64,000 nucleotides of DNA from Candidatus Thiocaldithrix dubininis (GTDB lineage: Bacteria > Pseudomonadota > Gammaproteobacteria > Thiotrichales > Thiotrichaceae), in contig CP124755.1 in NCBI GenBank assembly GCA_029972135.1, forward strand, positions 806,001-870,000. Reading direction: 5' to 3'. Numbering within the stretch: position 1 is the stretch's first letter; the number at the start of each line of letters is the position of its first letter. Both the position numbers and the translations under genes were made by a program. The notes beneath the pieces are model-generated. The model did not search any database, was not told where the DNA came from, and was given only the letters and a program-made list of their open reading frames with translations. Below are positions 1 to 8,741 of the stretch, piece after piece.

Positions 1-374
1 AAAGCAAAGTGCCGGTACTAGGCGATTTACCCGTGGTGGGTGGCGTATTCCGTAATAATTCTAAAAGTGCCGTGAAGCGCAATCTGATGGTATTTATTCA
101 CCCAGTGATTTTGCCAGATGGTATGTCAGCGGATGCTTACACAAGACAAAAATATAATACCTTGCAGCAATACCAAGCTAACTCACAATATAATCAACGG
201 GGTTTAAATCGTGGGGGTTTAGGTACTTTACCTAATTTAGACGCGAATAACTCGGTCGATACCTTACATCGTTTACCGGCTGTACCATTGCGTACACCGC
301 AAGTGCAAAAAGTAGTCAAGCCACAACGCACTGGCTGTAATAGTTCTGATCCGTTCTGTAATGGCACGTTATAA
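1..374 (+). CDS. gspD: Type II secretion system secretin GspD, C-terminal end (partial)
   Basis: The 3' end of the secretin that forms the outer-membrane channel of the type II secretion system. The reading frame is open to the left edge, so the start lies outside the window. The residues PVLGDLPVVGGVFRN followed by a LMVFIHPVIL-like strand are the hallmark end of the secretin beta-barrel domain. About 75 residues of low-complexity tail (Asn/Gln-rich, then a Cys-containing end) follow; this is the region that usually carries the S-domain for pilotin binding. Ten bases separate its stop from gspE, so it is the first visible gene of a gspD-gspE-gspF operon. Confidence 0.9.
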   Translation, partial: SKVPVLGDLPVVGGVFRNNSKSAVKRNLMVFIHPVILPDGMSADAYTRQKYNTLQQYQANSQYNQRGLNRGGLGTLPNLDANNSVDTLHRLPAVPLRTPQVQKVVKPQRTGCNSSDPFCNGTL

Positions 375-384
375 GGGGTAATAG

Positions 385-1869
385 ATGGCTGAAGCAATTA
401 GCAGCTTGCCCTATAGTTTTGCCAAGCGGCACGGCGTGTTATTACAAATCAACGATGATAATACACAAGTATTATGTCGAGCAGGGGTAACCCCATTAGC
501 CATTGCCGAAGTTCAACGTGCCATTGCGGGTGATTTGCAGTTTCAAATCATTGATACCGAAGCCTTTGAACGTTTACTAGCAAATCAATATGATCGCGGG
601 CAAGTCGGTGCGTCTATGATGCAAGACATTGGCGACGATGCGGATTTACAAGATATTGCGGGTTCATTGCCTGAACCCGAAGACTTGTTGGAATCTGAAG
701 ACGATGCGCCCATTATTCGTTTAATCAATGCGCTACTCACTCAAGCAGTTAAAGAAAACGCCTCGGATATTCATATTGAAACCTTTGAATCGCGTATGTT
801 GGTGCGGATGCGGGTGGATGGCGTACTACGTGAAATTATTGAGCCGCCGCGTAAATTAGCGCCCGTGATTATTTCACGGATCAAGGTCATGGCGCGTTTA
901 GATATTGCCGAAAAGCGTTTGCCACAAGATGGGCGTATTTCCTTGCGTATTGCAGGGCGTGCTGTCGATGTACGGGTTTCTACGCTACCGTCTGGGCATA
1001 GTGAGCGCGTGGTATTACGGCTATTAGACAAGCAAGCGGGGCGTTTGAACTTATCGCATTTGGGCATGGCGGATAGTATTTATCAGCGTTTGCAAAACCT
1101 AATTGCTAAACCGCACGGCATTATTTTAGTTACAGGGCCGACGGGTTCGGGCAAAACTACGACGCTGTATGCGGCGCTGACCCACATTAATGACCAACGC
1201 CGCAATATTATGACAGTGGAAGACCCGATTGAGTATTTCATCGATGGGATTGGGCAGACCCAAGTGAATAGCAAGGTGGATATGACCTTTGCACGTGGTT
1301 TACGGGCAATTTTGCGCCAAGACCCAGACGTGGTAATGGTTGGCGAAATTCGCGACTATGAAACCGCTGAAATTGCGGTACAAGCCAGTTTAACCGGACA
1401 CTTGGTATTTTCAACCTTGCATACTAATACGGCCATTGGTGCAGTGACGCGTTTGCAAGATATGGGGGTCGAGCCGTATTTATTAGCTTCCAGTATGTTG
1501 GGGGTTGTGGCGCAACGTTTGGTGCGTTTACTCTGCCCTGAATGCAAACAAGCCGCGCCTGCGGTCGAAGGCGAATTAAAAATTTTGCAAGCCAGTCAAT
1601 CATTTAGCCAAGTACCCTTGCTTTATAAACCGGTGGGTTGCTCCCACTGCAACCATGTGGGGTTTGTCGGGCGTAAAGGTATTTATGAATTAGTCGAACT
1701 GGATGACGGCTTGCGGCAAATGATTCATGAAAAACGCAGTGAAATGCAGATGGAAGCCTACGTACGGCAATATTCGCCCAGTATGCGGGACGATGGCGTG
1801 CGCCTAGTGTTGGCTGGCTTAACCTCTTTGGATGAAGTGTTGCGCGTGACGCGTGAGGATATGCACTAA
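385..1869 (+). CDS. gspE: Type II secretion ATPase GspE
   Basis: Cytoplasmic hexameric ATPase that powers assembly of the pseudopilus in type II secretion. Its 494 residues match the family length. An N-terminal domain (about 1-110) precedes the catalytic core. The Walker A motif GPTGSGKT is near residue 251, followed by an Asp box and a Walker B/His box region (DPDVVMVGEIRD, then TGHLVFSTLHTN). A four-cysteine zinc module, CPEC near 384-387 and CSHC near 419-422, separates GspE from many twitching ATPases. It starts 10 bases after gspD and its stop shares one base with the gspF start. Confidence 0.95.
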   Translation: MAEAISSLPYSFAKRHGVLLQINDDNTQVLCRAGVTPLAIAEVQRAIAGDLQFQIIDTEAFERLLANQYDRGQVGASMMQDIGDDADLQDIAGSLPEPEDLLESEDDAPIIRLINALLTQAVKENASDIHIETFESRMLVRMRVDGVLREIIEPPRKLAPVIISRIKVMARLDIAEKRLPQDGRISLRIAGRAVDVRVSTLPSGHSERVVLRLLDKQAGRLNLSHLGMADSIYQRLQNLIAKPHGIILVTGPTGSGKTTTLYAALTHINDQRRNIMTVEDPIEYFIDGIGQTQVNSKVDMTFARGLRAILRQDPDVVMVGEIRDYETAEIAVQASLTGHLVFSTLHTNTAIGAVTRLQDMGVEPYLLASSMLGVVAQRLVRLLCPECKQAAPAVEGELKILQASQSFSQVPLLYKPVGCSHCNHVGFVGRKGIYELVELDDGLRQMIHEKRSEMQMEAYVRQYSPSMRDDGVRLVLAGLTSLDEVLRVTREDMH

Positions 1870-3122
1870 TGCCCGCGTTTGAATACCTTGCTTTAAATCC
1901 AGCCGGTAAAGAAGAGAAAGGTATTCTGGAAGCGGATACCGCGCGGCAAATACGCCAAATGCTGCGCGGCCGCGAATTAATTCCGTTAGAAGTCAACGAA
2001 GTTGCGCAAAAGCAAAAGAAAGCCGAAAGTAGCTTTTTTTTACGGCATGGGCGTTTAAATCCCGCCGATTTAGCGTTAATGACGCGGCAATTAGCGACGT
2101 TGGTCAAAGCCGGTTCGCCGGTTGAAGAAGCTTTAGGCGCAATTGTGCGGCAGACCGAACGTGCCTCTGCCCGGCGTATGATTTCAGCAGTACGCGCTAA
2201 AGTCATGGAAGGGCATAGCCTTGAAGCCGCCTTACGCTTATTTCCCAATGCCTTTCCGACTCTGTACCGCGCAACGGTGGGGGCGGGGGAGCAATCGGGG
2301 CATTTACCCGAAGTGTTAGAACGGTTGGCTGATTACACTGAAAACCGCCAGCATAATCAGCAAAAAGTTGCCACCGCGCTGGCGTATCCCATGATTTTAT
2401 TATTAGTAGCGATTGGCGTAGTAGCGGCTTTATTGCGCTTTGTGATTCCTATGGTGGTGCAAGCCTTTGATACCTTGCATATTCAATTGCCGTGGTTAAC
2501 CCGTATGTTGATTGCCGCCAGTAATGGTTTGCAGCAATACGGCTTTGCTATGTTGATTGGGTTATTAGTGCTGATTGTTGGCATAACGTGGTTACTGAAA
2601 AAGCCTTACTGGAAGGAACGCTTTCACCGCTTGCAATTACGCTTACCTTTAGTCAAAGGCATGATTCGCGGCGTGAATACGGAGAACTTTGCTCGCACCT
2701 TTAGCATTTTGGCAACCAGTGGCGTGCCTGTGTTGGATGCAATGAAAATCTCGGCAGAAGTCGTAACCAATATTCCGATGCATAAAGCCGTGTTACAAGC
2801 GGCGGATCGAATTCGTGAAGGCACGCCGATTCATAAAGCTTTGGAAAAATCCGGCTACTTTCCGCCCATGATGATTTATTTAATTGCAAGTGGCGAAGGC
2901 AGCGGTAAATTAGATGCTATGTTAGAACGCGCCGCTGTCCAGCAGGAACGTGAAACCCAAGCTAAGGTTGCCACTATGATGAGTTTGCTTGAACCGGGCA
3001 TGATTCTGATTATGGGCGGCATTGTTACCACGATTGTGTTGGCGATTATGTTGCCGGTCATGACGGGTATGCAGGATATTATGAATCCCACGAAGCAAAT
3101 TCGCAGCACTGTCAGCAAATGA
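1869..3122 (+). CDS. gspF: Type II secretion inner-membrane platform protein GspF
   Basis: Polytopic inner-membrane protein that couples GspE to the pseudopilus. At 417 residues it has the family layout: two repeated cytoplasmic GspF domains (about 70-195 and 270-395), each followed by hydrophobic helices, three in total (around residues 170-195, 220-245 and 375-400). The sequence begins PAFEYLALNPAGKEEKG, the usual GspF opening. Its ATG overlaps the gspE stop (TAATG), indicating translational coupling, and its own stop overlaps mnmC by four bases. Confidence 0.94.
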   Translation: MPAFEYLALNPAGKEEKGILEADTARQIRQMLRGRELIPLEVNEVAQKQKKAESSFFLRHGRLNPADLALMTRQLATLVKAGSPVEEALGAIVRQTERASARRMISAVRAKVMEGHSLEAALRLFPNAFPTLYRATVGAGEQSGHLPEVLERLADYTENRQHNQQKVATALAYPMILLLVAIGVVAALLRFVIPMVVQAFDTLHIQLPWLTRMLIAASNGLQQYGFAMLIGLLVLIVGITWLLKKPYWKERFHRLQLRLPLVKGMIRGVNTENFARTFSILATSGVPVLDAMKISAEVVTNIPMHKAVLQAADRIREGTPIHKALEKSGYFPPMMIYLIASGEGSGKLDAMLERAAVQQERETQAKVATMMSLLEPGMILIMGGIVTTIVLAIMLPVMTGMQDIMNPTKQIRSTVSK

Positions 3123-5086
3123 CCTCAGAATTAACCCCAGCACAGGTAACACTCGACGCATCGGGTACGCCTTATGCCCCCGCTTTTGACGATTGTTATT
3201 TCTCTCGCTTAGACGGTTTAGCGGAAAGCCGCTACGTATTTTTACAAGGCAATAATCTGCCGCAGCGTTGGCAACAACAACAGCGCTTTGTGATTGCAGA
3301 AACGGGTTTCGGTACGGGGTTAAACTTCCTAGCCACATGGCAAGCGTGGCAACAAGATGCGCAACGCTGCGAGCAATTACAGTTTATTTCCATTGAAAAA
3401 CACCCCATTTCCGTCGAAAAATTGCGCGAATTGCTCAGCGTTTGGGTGGAATTAAAACCGTTTGTCTATGAGTTATTAGCCAATTATCCGCCCTTATTAA
3501 GCGGTATGCATCGGCTAGTATTGGCACAGGGGCGGGTGCAATTAACCTTGTGTTTTATGCCAATTGAAGAGGCATTAGCGCAGTTGGTTTGCCGCGCTGA
3601 TGCTTGGTTTTTAGACGGTTTTGCGCCTGCTAAAAATCCAGAAATGTGGCAATTAAGCAATCTGCAAGGTATTGCGCGTTTAAGCCACGCACAAACTTGT
3701 TTAGCCACTTTTACCGCTGCCTCGGAAGTACGCCGTACTTTAACGGAAGCGGGTTTTAGCGTGACTAAGCGTAAAGGTTTTGGTAAAAAACGCGAAATGT
3801 TAACCGCGCAATACAATGCTGAAGCTCAGCAAACTTTAGTCGCGCCGTGGTTGAGTTTGCCCGAGCAGCCCTGTTCACAAAAAACGGTAAGCATTATGGG
3901 TGGCGGCATTGCGGGTTGCCAAATGGCATATGCCTTAGCAATACGCGGTTGGCAAGTCACGCTAATTGAACGTCATGCGCAGCTTGCGAGCGAAGCGTCG
4001 GGTAATCGGGCGGGGGTATTAACCCCGAAAATGACGGCGGAAAGCAGTTGGGGCGAAAGCTTTTATCGGCAAGCGTTTGGCTTTGCCTTGCGACAGTTAC
4101 AACAATTCACTCAGCAAGGCTTTAAACTAGACTGGCAAGCTTGTGGTGCGATGCAATTAGCGCACGAACCACGAGAATTAGCCCGACAACAAGCCTTGAT
4201 TGCGCGGCAATTACCGGCAGATTTTATGCAAGTGCTGGATGCGCAAACGGCTACTCAGCTTGCGGGCATACCTTTAACAGTGGGGGCAAGTTATTTCCCA
4301 CAAGGCAGTTGGCTAAATCCCCGTAGTTTATGCCAAGCTTTAATTCAGCATCCCAATATTCACGTTATATTGAAGCAAACTGCGCTGGAGTTAAAACAAA
4401 GCCTTAATCAAACATGGCAAGTATTGGATAATACGCAAAAGCTGATTAGTGAAGCGGAGGTTTTAATTATTGCCAATGGCAAGGATTTAACAAGCTTTGG
4501 TCAAACTGAATCGTTGCCTTTAATGCCAGTGCAAGGGCAAACCAGCACAGCATCTGTGAGTCATTATAGCCAAACGTTAAAACTCGCTTTAGGGCATGAA
4601 GGCTATATAACCCCCGCGATTGAGGGACAGCATATTTTCGGTGCGACATTTAAGCGTAATCACACTGATGTAAGTTTAGATGCTGAAAGCGACCAAACCA
4701 ATTATCAACAATTACAACAATACTTGCCTGAATTAGCCAATAGCTTCAATACTATACACAGCAGCCATGCGGCAATACGCATGACTACGCCTGATCGTTA
4801 TCCGATTGTTGGCGCAATACCAGATATTGCATATTATCAAGCGGAATATGCCAGTTTAAAACATGGGCAAAAATACCGACAATACCCTAAGGCGCGTTAT
4901 ATACAAGGCTTATATGTTTTGGGTGGATTTGGCTCACGCGGTTTAACTACCAGTGGTTTATGTGCGGAGTTATTGGCAGCGATTATTAATGACGAACCGC
5001 TGCCCATTCAAAAGACCTTATATGAAAATCTACAACCCGCACGCTTTTTAATTAAACAATTAAAAACGGGCTATTCAAGCAAATAA
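3119..5086 (+). CDS. mnmC: Bifunctional tRNA mnm5s2U biosynthesis protein MnmC
   Basis: Final steps of wobble-uridine modification (cmnm5s2U to mnm5s2U) in tRNAs for Lys, Glu and Gln. The 655 residues comprise an N-terminal SAM methyltransferase domain (about 1-245, with AETGFGTGLNFL as the SAM loop and WFLDGFAPAKNPEMW as the catalytic region) and a C-terminal FAD oxidoreductase domain starting with the dinucleotide-binding GGGIAGC near residue 260. The C-terminal GGFGSRGLTT motif completes the FAD site. Its ATGA start overlap with gspF suggests cotranscription with the secretion genes, although the functions are unrelated. Confidence 0.95.
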   Translation: MTSELTPAQVTLDASGTPYAPAFDDCYFSRLDGLAESRYVFLQGNNLPQRWQQQQRFVIAETGFGTGLNFLATWQAWQQDAQRCEQLQFISIEKHPISVEKLRELLSVWVELKPFVYELLANYPPLLSGMHRLVLAQGRVQLTLCFMPIEEALAQLVCRADAWFLDGFAPAKNPEMWQLSNLQGIARLSHAQTCLATFTAASEVRRTLTEAGFSVTKRKGFGKKREMLTAQYNAEAQQTLVAPWLSLPEQPCSQKTVSIMGGGIAGCQMAYALAIRGWQVTLIERHAQLASEASGNRAGVLTPKMTAESSWGESFYRQAFGFALRQLQQFTQQGFKLDWQACGAMQLAHEPRELARQQALIARQLPADFMQVLDAQTATQLAGIPLTVGASYFPQGSWLNPRSLCQALIQHPNIHVILKQTALELKQSLNQTWQVLDNTQKLISEAEVLIIANGKDLTSFGQTESLPLMPVQGQTSTASVSHYSQTLKLALGHEGYITPAIEGQHIFGATFKRNHTDVSLDAESDQTNYQQLQQYLPELANSFNTIHSSHAAIRMTTPDRYPIVGAIPDIAYYQAEYASLKHGQKYRQYPKARYIQGLYVLGGFGSRGLTTSGLCAELLAAIINDEPLPIQKTLYENLQPARFLIKQLKTGYSSK

Positions 5087-5512
5087 TTTTTGCCACCAAT
5101 GTCGCCGTCCGCTGGGTTGTGGCATGGCTTCGGGTAAATTAATGGGTGGGATTTTGGAAATAACCCAGCCCGGCAAGGGTGGGTTACCACTTGAACCGCA
5201 GACAGAACCTAAATTATTCGGATCAAAGACTTTAATAAAACTAGGCGTTTGGGCGGAATCGACATATACAATGCCGCAATAATCTTCGTCGTGGTCACGT
5301 CTTAACAAAATATTTAATTCATTTAATACTTTAATTAATTGCTCGCCTTGAATAGGGGTGTTGGGCGGGGTGTCGCCAACCGCATATACATACCAAGGAT
5401 CTTGGGCATTTTTTATTAATTTTTCCCATAATTCATCCAGTTGTTGCCAATGCCGAATCCCCCAAAACTGCCCACGATAAGCCGTTAAAAAGCTAGATTC
5501 TGTATTGTTCAT
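5075..5512 (-). CDS. Conserved hypothetical protein, 145 aa
   Basis: I do not recognise this family. It is a soluble, Trp- and Pro-rich protein without a signal peptide. Visible patches are WGIRHWQQLDELWEKL near the N-terminus, DPWYVYAVGDTPP in the middle, an acidic RRDHDEDYCGIVYVD strand and a GSSGNPPLPGWVISKIPP segment that could be a loop or linker. The start is well supported: an AGGAGG ribosome binding site precedes the ATG at 5512. Its 3' end overlaps mnmC convergently by 12 bases, which argues for a genuine compact arrangement. Function unknown. Confidence 0.7.
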   Translation of the reverse strand: MNNTESSFLTAYRGQFWGIRHWQQLDELWEKLIKNAQDPWYVYAVGDTPPNTPIQGEQLIKVLNELNILLRRDHDEDYCGIVYVDSAQTPSFIKVFDPNNLGSVCGSSGNPPLPGWVISKIPPINLPEAMPQPSGRRHWWQKLFA

Positions 5513-5719
5513 ATTGAATTGTACCTCCTAAGCTAAAGTAGGCAGCATAATCGGCAAGCAGGTGTTTCTCAATTCTTGTCTTGCGTTTAGTCTGCCAAAT
5601 CCCAGCGATTGTAAGCTCTCAAATTGTGGTTCATTGCCAAGCTTCGCATAGTAAAAGCTCGTCATGCAGCAGTATTTACCTGCATACCTTAGCTAATTCT
5701 TACAAGCTTGCTGGTCACA

Positions 5720-6724
5720 ATGGAACTATTACACACACCTAAACCTTGGTTACGTGCTAAGTTATTGGCGGGCGATTCAACTGAGTTGTTAGACGCAGAG
5801 CCAACGCTAGGTCTTGAGCACTATGTAACAACTTATTATTTATATATTTATGCGCCTGATAAAGATGTTGTTAAGTTAACTAATATCTTATCAAGTTTGG
5901 CGATTCCTTATTATTTAAATGCTTATCATGTCAATTTACAAGTAGGTGATAAGGTTTATATTTATAATCGTGCGCATTTATCAGATTATCAGCAGCAATT
6001 TATTTTGCAATTAGTGCAACAAGGTTTATATACAGATTCTTTTAGTTCTTTTCTAGATGGCTGTCTACAATACACGGACGTTGGGCTGTTAAATAATGAA
6101 GATTTTCTAAATCAAGCTTTCTTGGCGAATTTAAATAAGCCCATTGCTAAGCGTTTTAATCGCTTATTGGATATAATTGTAGCCAGTGTGCTATTAATAT
6201 TAAGTTTGCCTGTATTGTTAATTACCGCAATTGCCATAAAATTAGAGTCTAACGGTAATGTTATTTATAAACAAAAGCGCACAGGTTTATATAATCAAGA
6301 ATTTGAAATTTTAAAGTTTCGTTCAATGCGAGTGGATGCAGAACAACAAGGTGCACAATGGTCTAGTAAACAAGACAGCCGTATTACCCGTGTTGGAAAT
6401 GTGATTCGGAAAACTCGTATTGATGAATTACCACAGTTGCTTAATGTATTAAAAGGTGAAATGTCGGTAATTGGTCCGCGTCCTGAGCGCGAGATATTTA
6501 TTAAGGAATTAGAGCAAGTCATTCCTTTTTATCGCTGTCGACATTTAATTAAGCCGGGTATTACCGGTTTGGCGCAAGTATCATTTGGCTATGGTTCATC
6601 CGTTAGTGATGCGGTGCATAAACATCGTTATGATGTATTTTACCTAAAACATCGTAGTTTATGGATGGATATTAAAATTTTATTTAAGACGGTTAAAACG
6701 GTCATATTGGGGCAGGGTTTATAA
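5720..6724 (+). CDS. Exopolysaccharide-initiating sugar transferase (bacterial sugar transferase domain)
   Basis: Transfers a sugar-1-phosphate onto undecaprenyl phosphate to start surface-polysaccharide repeat units. The C-terminal 190 residues are a canonical bacterial sugar transferase (PF02397-type) domain: a KPIAKRFNRLLDIIVA entry into one membrane segment, the KFRSMR motif, the TRIDELPQLLNVLKGEMS catalytic stretch and the SVIGPRPER motif. The first about 145 residues do not resemble the usual four-helix plus CoA-binding-like N-terminus of WbaP/WcaJ-type enzymes. They are soluble, Tyr-rich and unrecognised. I chose ATG at 5720; a TTG at 5708 would add four residues. The gene stands alone between intergenic gaps of about 200 bases. 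Confidence 0.85.
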   Translation: MELLHTPKPWLRAKLLAGDSTELLDAEPTLGLEHYVTTYYLYIYAPDKDVVKLTNILSSLAIPYYLNAYHVNLQVGDKVYIYNRAHLSDYQQQFILQLVQQGLYTDSFSSFLDGCLQYTDVGLLNNEDFLNQAFLANLNKPIAKRFNRLLDIIVASVLLILSLPVLLITAIAIKLESNGNVIYKQKRTGLYNQEFEILKFRSMRVDAEQQGAQWSSKQDSRITRVGNVIRKTRIDELPQLLNVLKGEMSVIGPRPEREIFIKELEQVIPFYRCRHLIKPGITGLAQVSFGYGSSVSDAVHKHRYDVFYLKHRSLWMDIKILFKTVKTVILGQGL

Positions 6725-6929
6725 GCATTTGCTTAAGTACTTGTGTAAAATAAGAGCTTATTTAATATTTAATAATACTCTAATGGAAACAAGAGATATG
6801 TTTTATAAAAGAGATATATCGCTTTGCAGGGTTTGACTCCTTTTTTTTAACCTGATATTAATTATAAAAACCATAAATAAATTGATATTTTTCATTGCAT
6901 CGAATTACTTCACGAGAGGAGCGTAAGTA

Positions 6930-7460
6930 ATGGGTAGAGCGATCATTCTAAAAGGTCTGCTAATAAGCTGTTTGGCATTGATAAATATAGCGTGGGCTGC
7001 TGAGGACAAACCCGCAGAGGCAAAAGCAGCAGAATCTAAATCCGAAAATACCGAAACTAAATCAGACAAAGCGGCGGAAGCGTCCCCTGCGAAAGCAGAA
7101 GAGGGCAAAGCCTCTGCAAGTGCTGAGGGAAAGGGTGATAAAGCGGCTGAGCCTAAGGCGGCCGAAAAAAAGCCAGAGGAAGCTAAAAAAGAGGCTGTAA
7201 CGCTCAATGATAGCGTGTCAGCCGAGTTAAAAGCGAGCATAGCAGCGGCAGAAAAAGCCAATAAAGCGTCGGCAAAAGCAGGGTTTGAATGGTTTTGGAG
7301 TGATAAATCCGGTTCAGAGCATGTGCAAGAGGCAATCAAATTAGCGAATGCAGGCGAGGATAAAAAAGCCATGCAGTTAGCCAAATTGGTTGAGTTAGCC
7401 GGTAAACAAGGCTTAGAGCAAGCAGAGAAATCAAAAAAAGCGAAACCTGATTTTCAATAA
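6930..7460 (+). CDS. soxK: SoxXA-binding protein (SoxK/SaxB family)
   Basis: Periplasmic accessory protein that holds the SoxXA cytochrome together in the thiosulfate-oxidising complex. It has a Sec signal peptide (cleavage after AWA, about residue 23), then a long Ala/Glu/Lys-rich low-complexity spacer (about 25-85). A conserved C-terminal domain (about 95-160) contains AGFEWFWSDK and repeated helical ALKLA-like segments; this is the part shared with SAXB/SoxK. A GAGAGGAGCG Shine-Dalgarno region precedes the ATG. It is first in the operon, 51 bases before soxX. The family assignment rests on the C-terminal domain plus position and is likely but not certain. Confidence 0.75.
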   Translation: MGRAIILKGLLISCLALINIAWAAEDKPAEAKAAESKSENTETKSDKAAEASPAKAEEGKASASAEGKGDKAAEPKAAEKKPEEAKKEAVTLNDSVSAELKASIAAAEKANKASAKAGFEWFWSDKSGSEHVQEAIKLANAGEDKKAMQLAKLVELAGKQGLEQAEKSKKAKPDFQ

Positions 7461-7511
7461 TTAACAATCACTTGAGCCGTGATTCATCTATTTGCTAGTG
7501 AGGAGTGACAC

Positions 7512-7901
7512 ATGCGGGGTATTGTGCGCAAGCTGATTATCTCAAGCCTACTTAGCCTTGGTTTAGTGGCAAGTTATACGGTTATCGCTGCCGATGCTGA
7601 TAAAGCTGCCAGCGCCGAAAAAACCTTGACGCCCGTTGAGGAAGGTAAAAAATTAGTATTTGATCAAATGAAGGGCAACTGTTTAGCCTGTCACATGATT
7701 GTGGGAGGTGATTTGCCGGGTAATATTGGCCCGCCATTGGTGGCGATGAAAGATCGTTTTCCTGATAAGGCCAAGTTACGTGCGCAAATTTATGATCCGC
7801 GTGCTGCGAATCCTAAAACCATGATGATGCCTTTTGGACCAATGGGAATTTTAACGGACGAAGAAATCGACAAAGTGGTCGAGTACGTTTATACCCTTTA
7901 A
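7512..7901 (+). CDS. soxX: Sulfur-oxidation cytochrome c subunit SoxX
   Basis: Small monohaem c-type cytochrome of SoxXA, which couples thiosulfate oxidatively to the SoxY cysteine in the periplasm. It has an N-terminal signal peptide (about 1-27), one haem-binding site CLACH at residues 57-61, and a C-terminal Met-rich MMMPFGPMG region that provides the distal Met ligand. Its 129 residues are typical of the short type. Ribosome binding site GTGAGGAGTG precedes the ATG. It lies 51 bases after soxK and 34 before soxY. Confidence 0.93.
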   Translation: MRGIVRKLIISSLLSLGLVASYTVIAADADKAASAEKTLTPVEEGKKLVFDQMKGNCLACHMIVGGDLPGNIGPPLVAMKDRFPDKAKLRAQIYDPRAANPKTMMMPFGPMGILTDEEIDKVVEYVYTL

Positions 7902-7935
7902 GCCCATTTATATTTTTCAAGATTGCGGAGGCTTT

Positions 7936-8391
7936 ATGCAACGTAGAAAGTTCTTACAATACACGGCAATAGCAGGCTCGGCGGGCGTGTTAGCAGGTAC
8001 GGGCCTGTTAATGCCTACCTTAGCGCATGCAGAGGGCAGTGGTGCATTTGCAGCTAAAAATTTAAAAGACACCTTGACCGCGTTAAATGCAACGCCTGAA
8101 GAATCCGACAAAATTAAAATCAAAGCCCCCGATATTGCGGAAGATGGTTCTGTTGTACCGGTGACAGTTTCTTCTGAGATTGAAGGCACAACCGAATTGA
8201 GTATTTTGGTGGAGAACAATCCTACCCCGTTAGCCGCTACCTTTGTATTTGGGGAGGGCACTAAAGCCGAAGCTTCAACGCGTTTAAAAATGGGTAAAAC
8301 CTCGAATGTAATTGTGGTGGCGAAGGCTGGTGATAAAACCTATTCCGCAAAGAAAGAAGTGAAAGTGACCATTGGCGGTTGCGGCGGTTAA
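7936..8391 (+). CDS. soxY: Thiosulfate-oxidation carrier protein SoxY
   Basis: Carrier subunit of SoxYZ: sulfur intermediates are bound covalently to the cysteine of the mobile C-terminal arm. The protein ends in IGGCGG, placing the carrier Cys third from the end (residue 149), exactly as in the family. The N-terminus has a twin-arginine signal (QRRKFLQ, then a hydrophobic stretch ending AHA about residue 32), so SoxYZ is exported folded via Tat. A TGCGGAGG ribosome binding site precedes the start. It lies 18 bases upstream of soxZ. Confidence 0.95.
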   Translation: MQRRKFLQYTAIAGSAGVLAGTGLLMPTLAHAEGSGAFAAKNLKDTLTALNATPEESDKIKIKAPDIAEDGSVVPVTVSSEIEGTTELSILVENNPTPLAATFVFGEGTKAEASTRLKMGKTSNVIVVAKAGDKTYSAKKEVKVTIGGCGG

Positions 8392-8409
8392 TTCAAGGAG
8401 TGTAGAGCA

Positions 8410-8718
8410 ATGGCAAATAGCATTAAATTAAAAGCCGCAGAGAAAGACGGTAGCATCGAAGTTAAAGCCTTAATTAACCATGCAATGGAAACTGGGCAAC
8501 GTAAAGATAAAAAAACCGGTGAACTGATTCCTGCCCATTACATTGAAGAAGTGGTTGTGACCGCAAATGATAAGACGATTATGACCGCAAAATGGGGAAC
8601 ATCCGTTTCTAAAAACCCGTATTTAGCTTTTAGTTACAAAGGTGCTAAAGGCGATAAGCTGAAGCTGACGTGGAAAGATAATAAAGGTGAATCCGACTCT
8701 GCGGATGCTGAAGTGTAA
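8410..8718 (+). CDS. soxZ: Thiosulfate-oxidation carrier protein SoxZ
   Basis: Ig-like partner of SoxY that forms the SoxYZ carrier heterodimer in the periplasm. At 102 residues it has the family length and no signal peptide, consistent with hitch-hiking export with Tat-targeted SoxY. Conserved features are KALINHAMETGQRKDKKTG, the IPAHYIEEV segment and the NPYLAFSYKGAKGDKLKLTWKD C-terminal strands. It has a CAAGGAG ribosome binding site and 23 bases separate it from soxA. Confidence 0.95.
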   Translation: MANSIKLKAAEKDGSIEVKALINHAMETGQRKDKKTGELIPAHYIEEVVVTANDKTIMTAKWGTSVSKNPYLAFSYKGAKGDKLKLTWKDNKGESDSADAEV

Positions 8719-8741
8719 CCCTGACGAGGAGAGGAGGGGAT

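Noticed and set aside
5513-5719. ops-like element upstream of the sugar transferase gene
   Set aside because: I looked for GGCGGTAG because of the ops site before ugd; none is present here.
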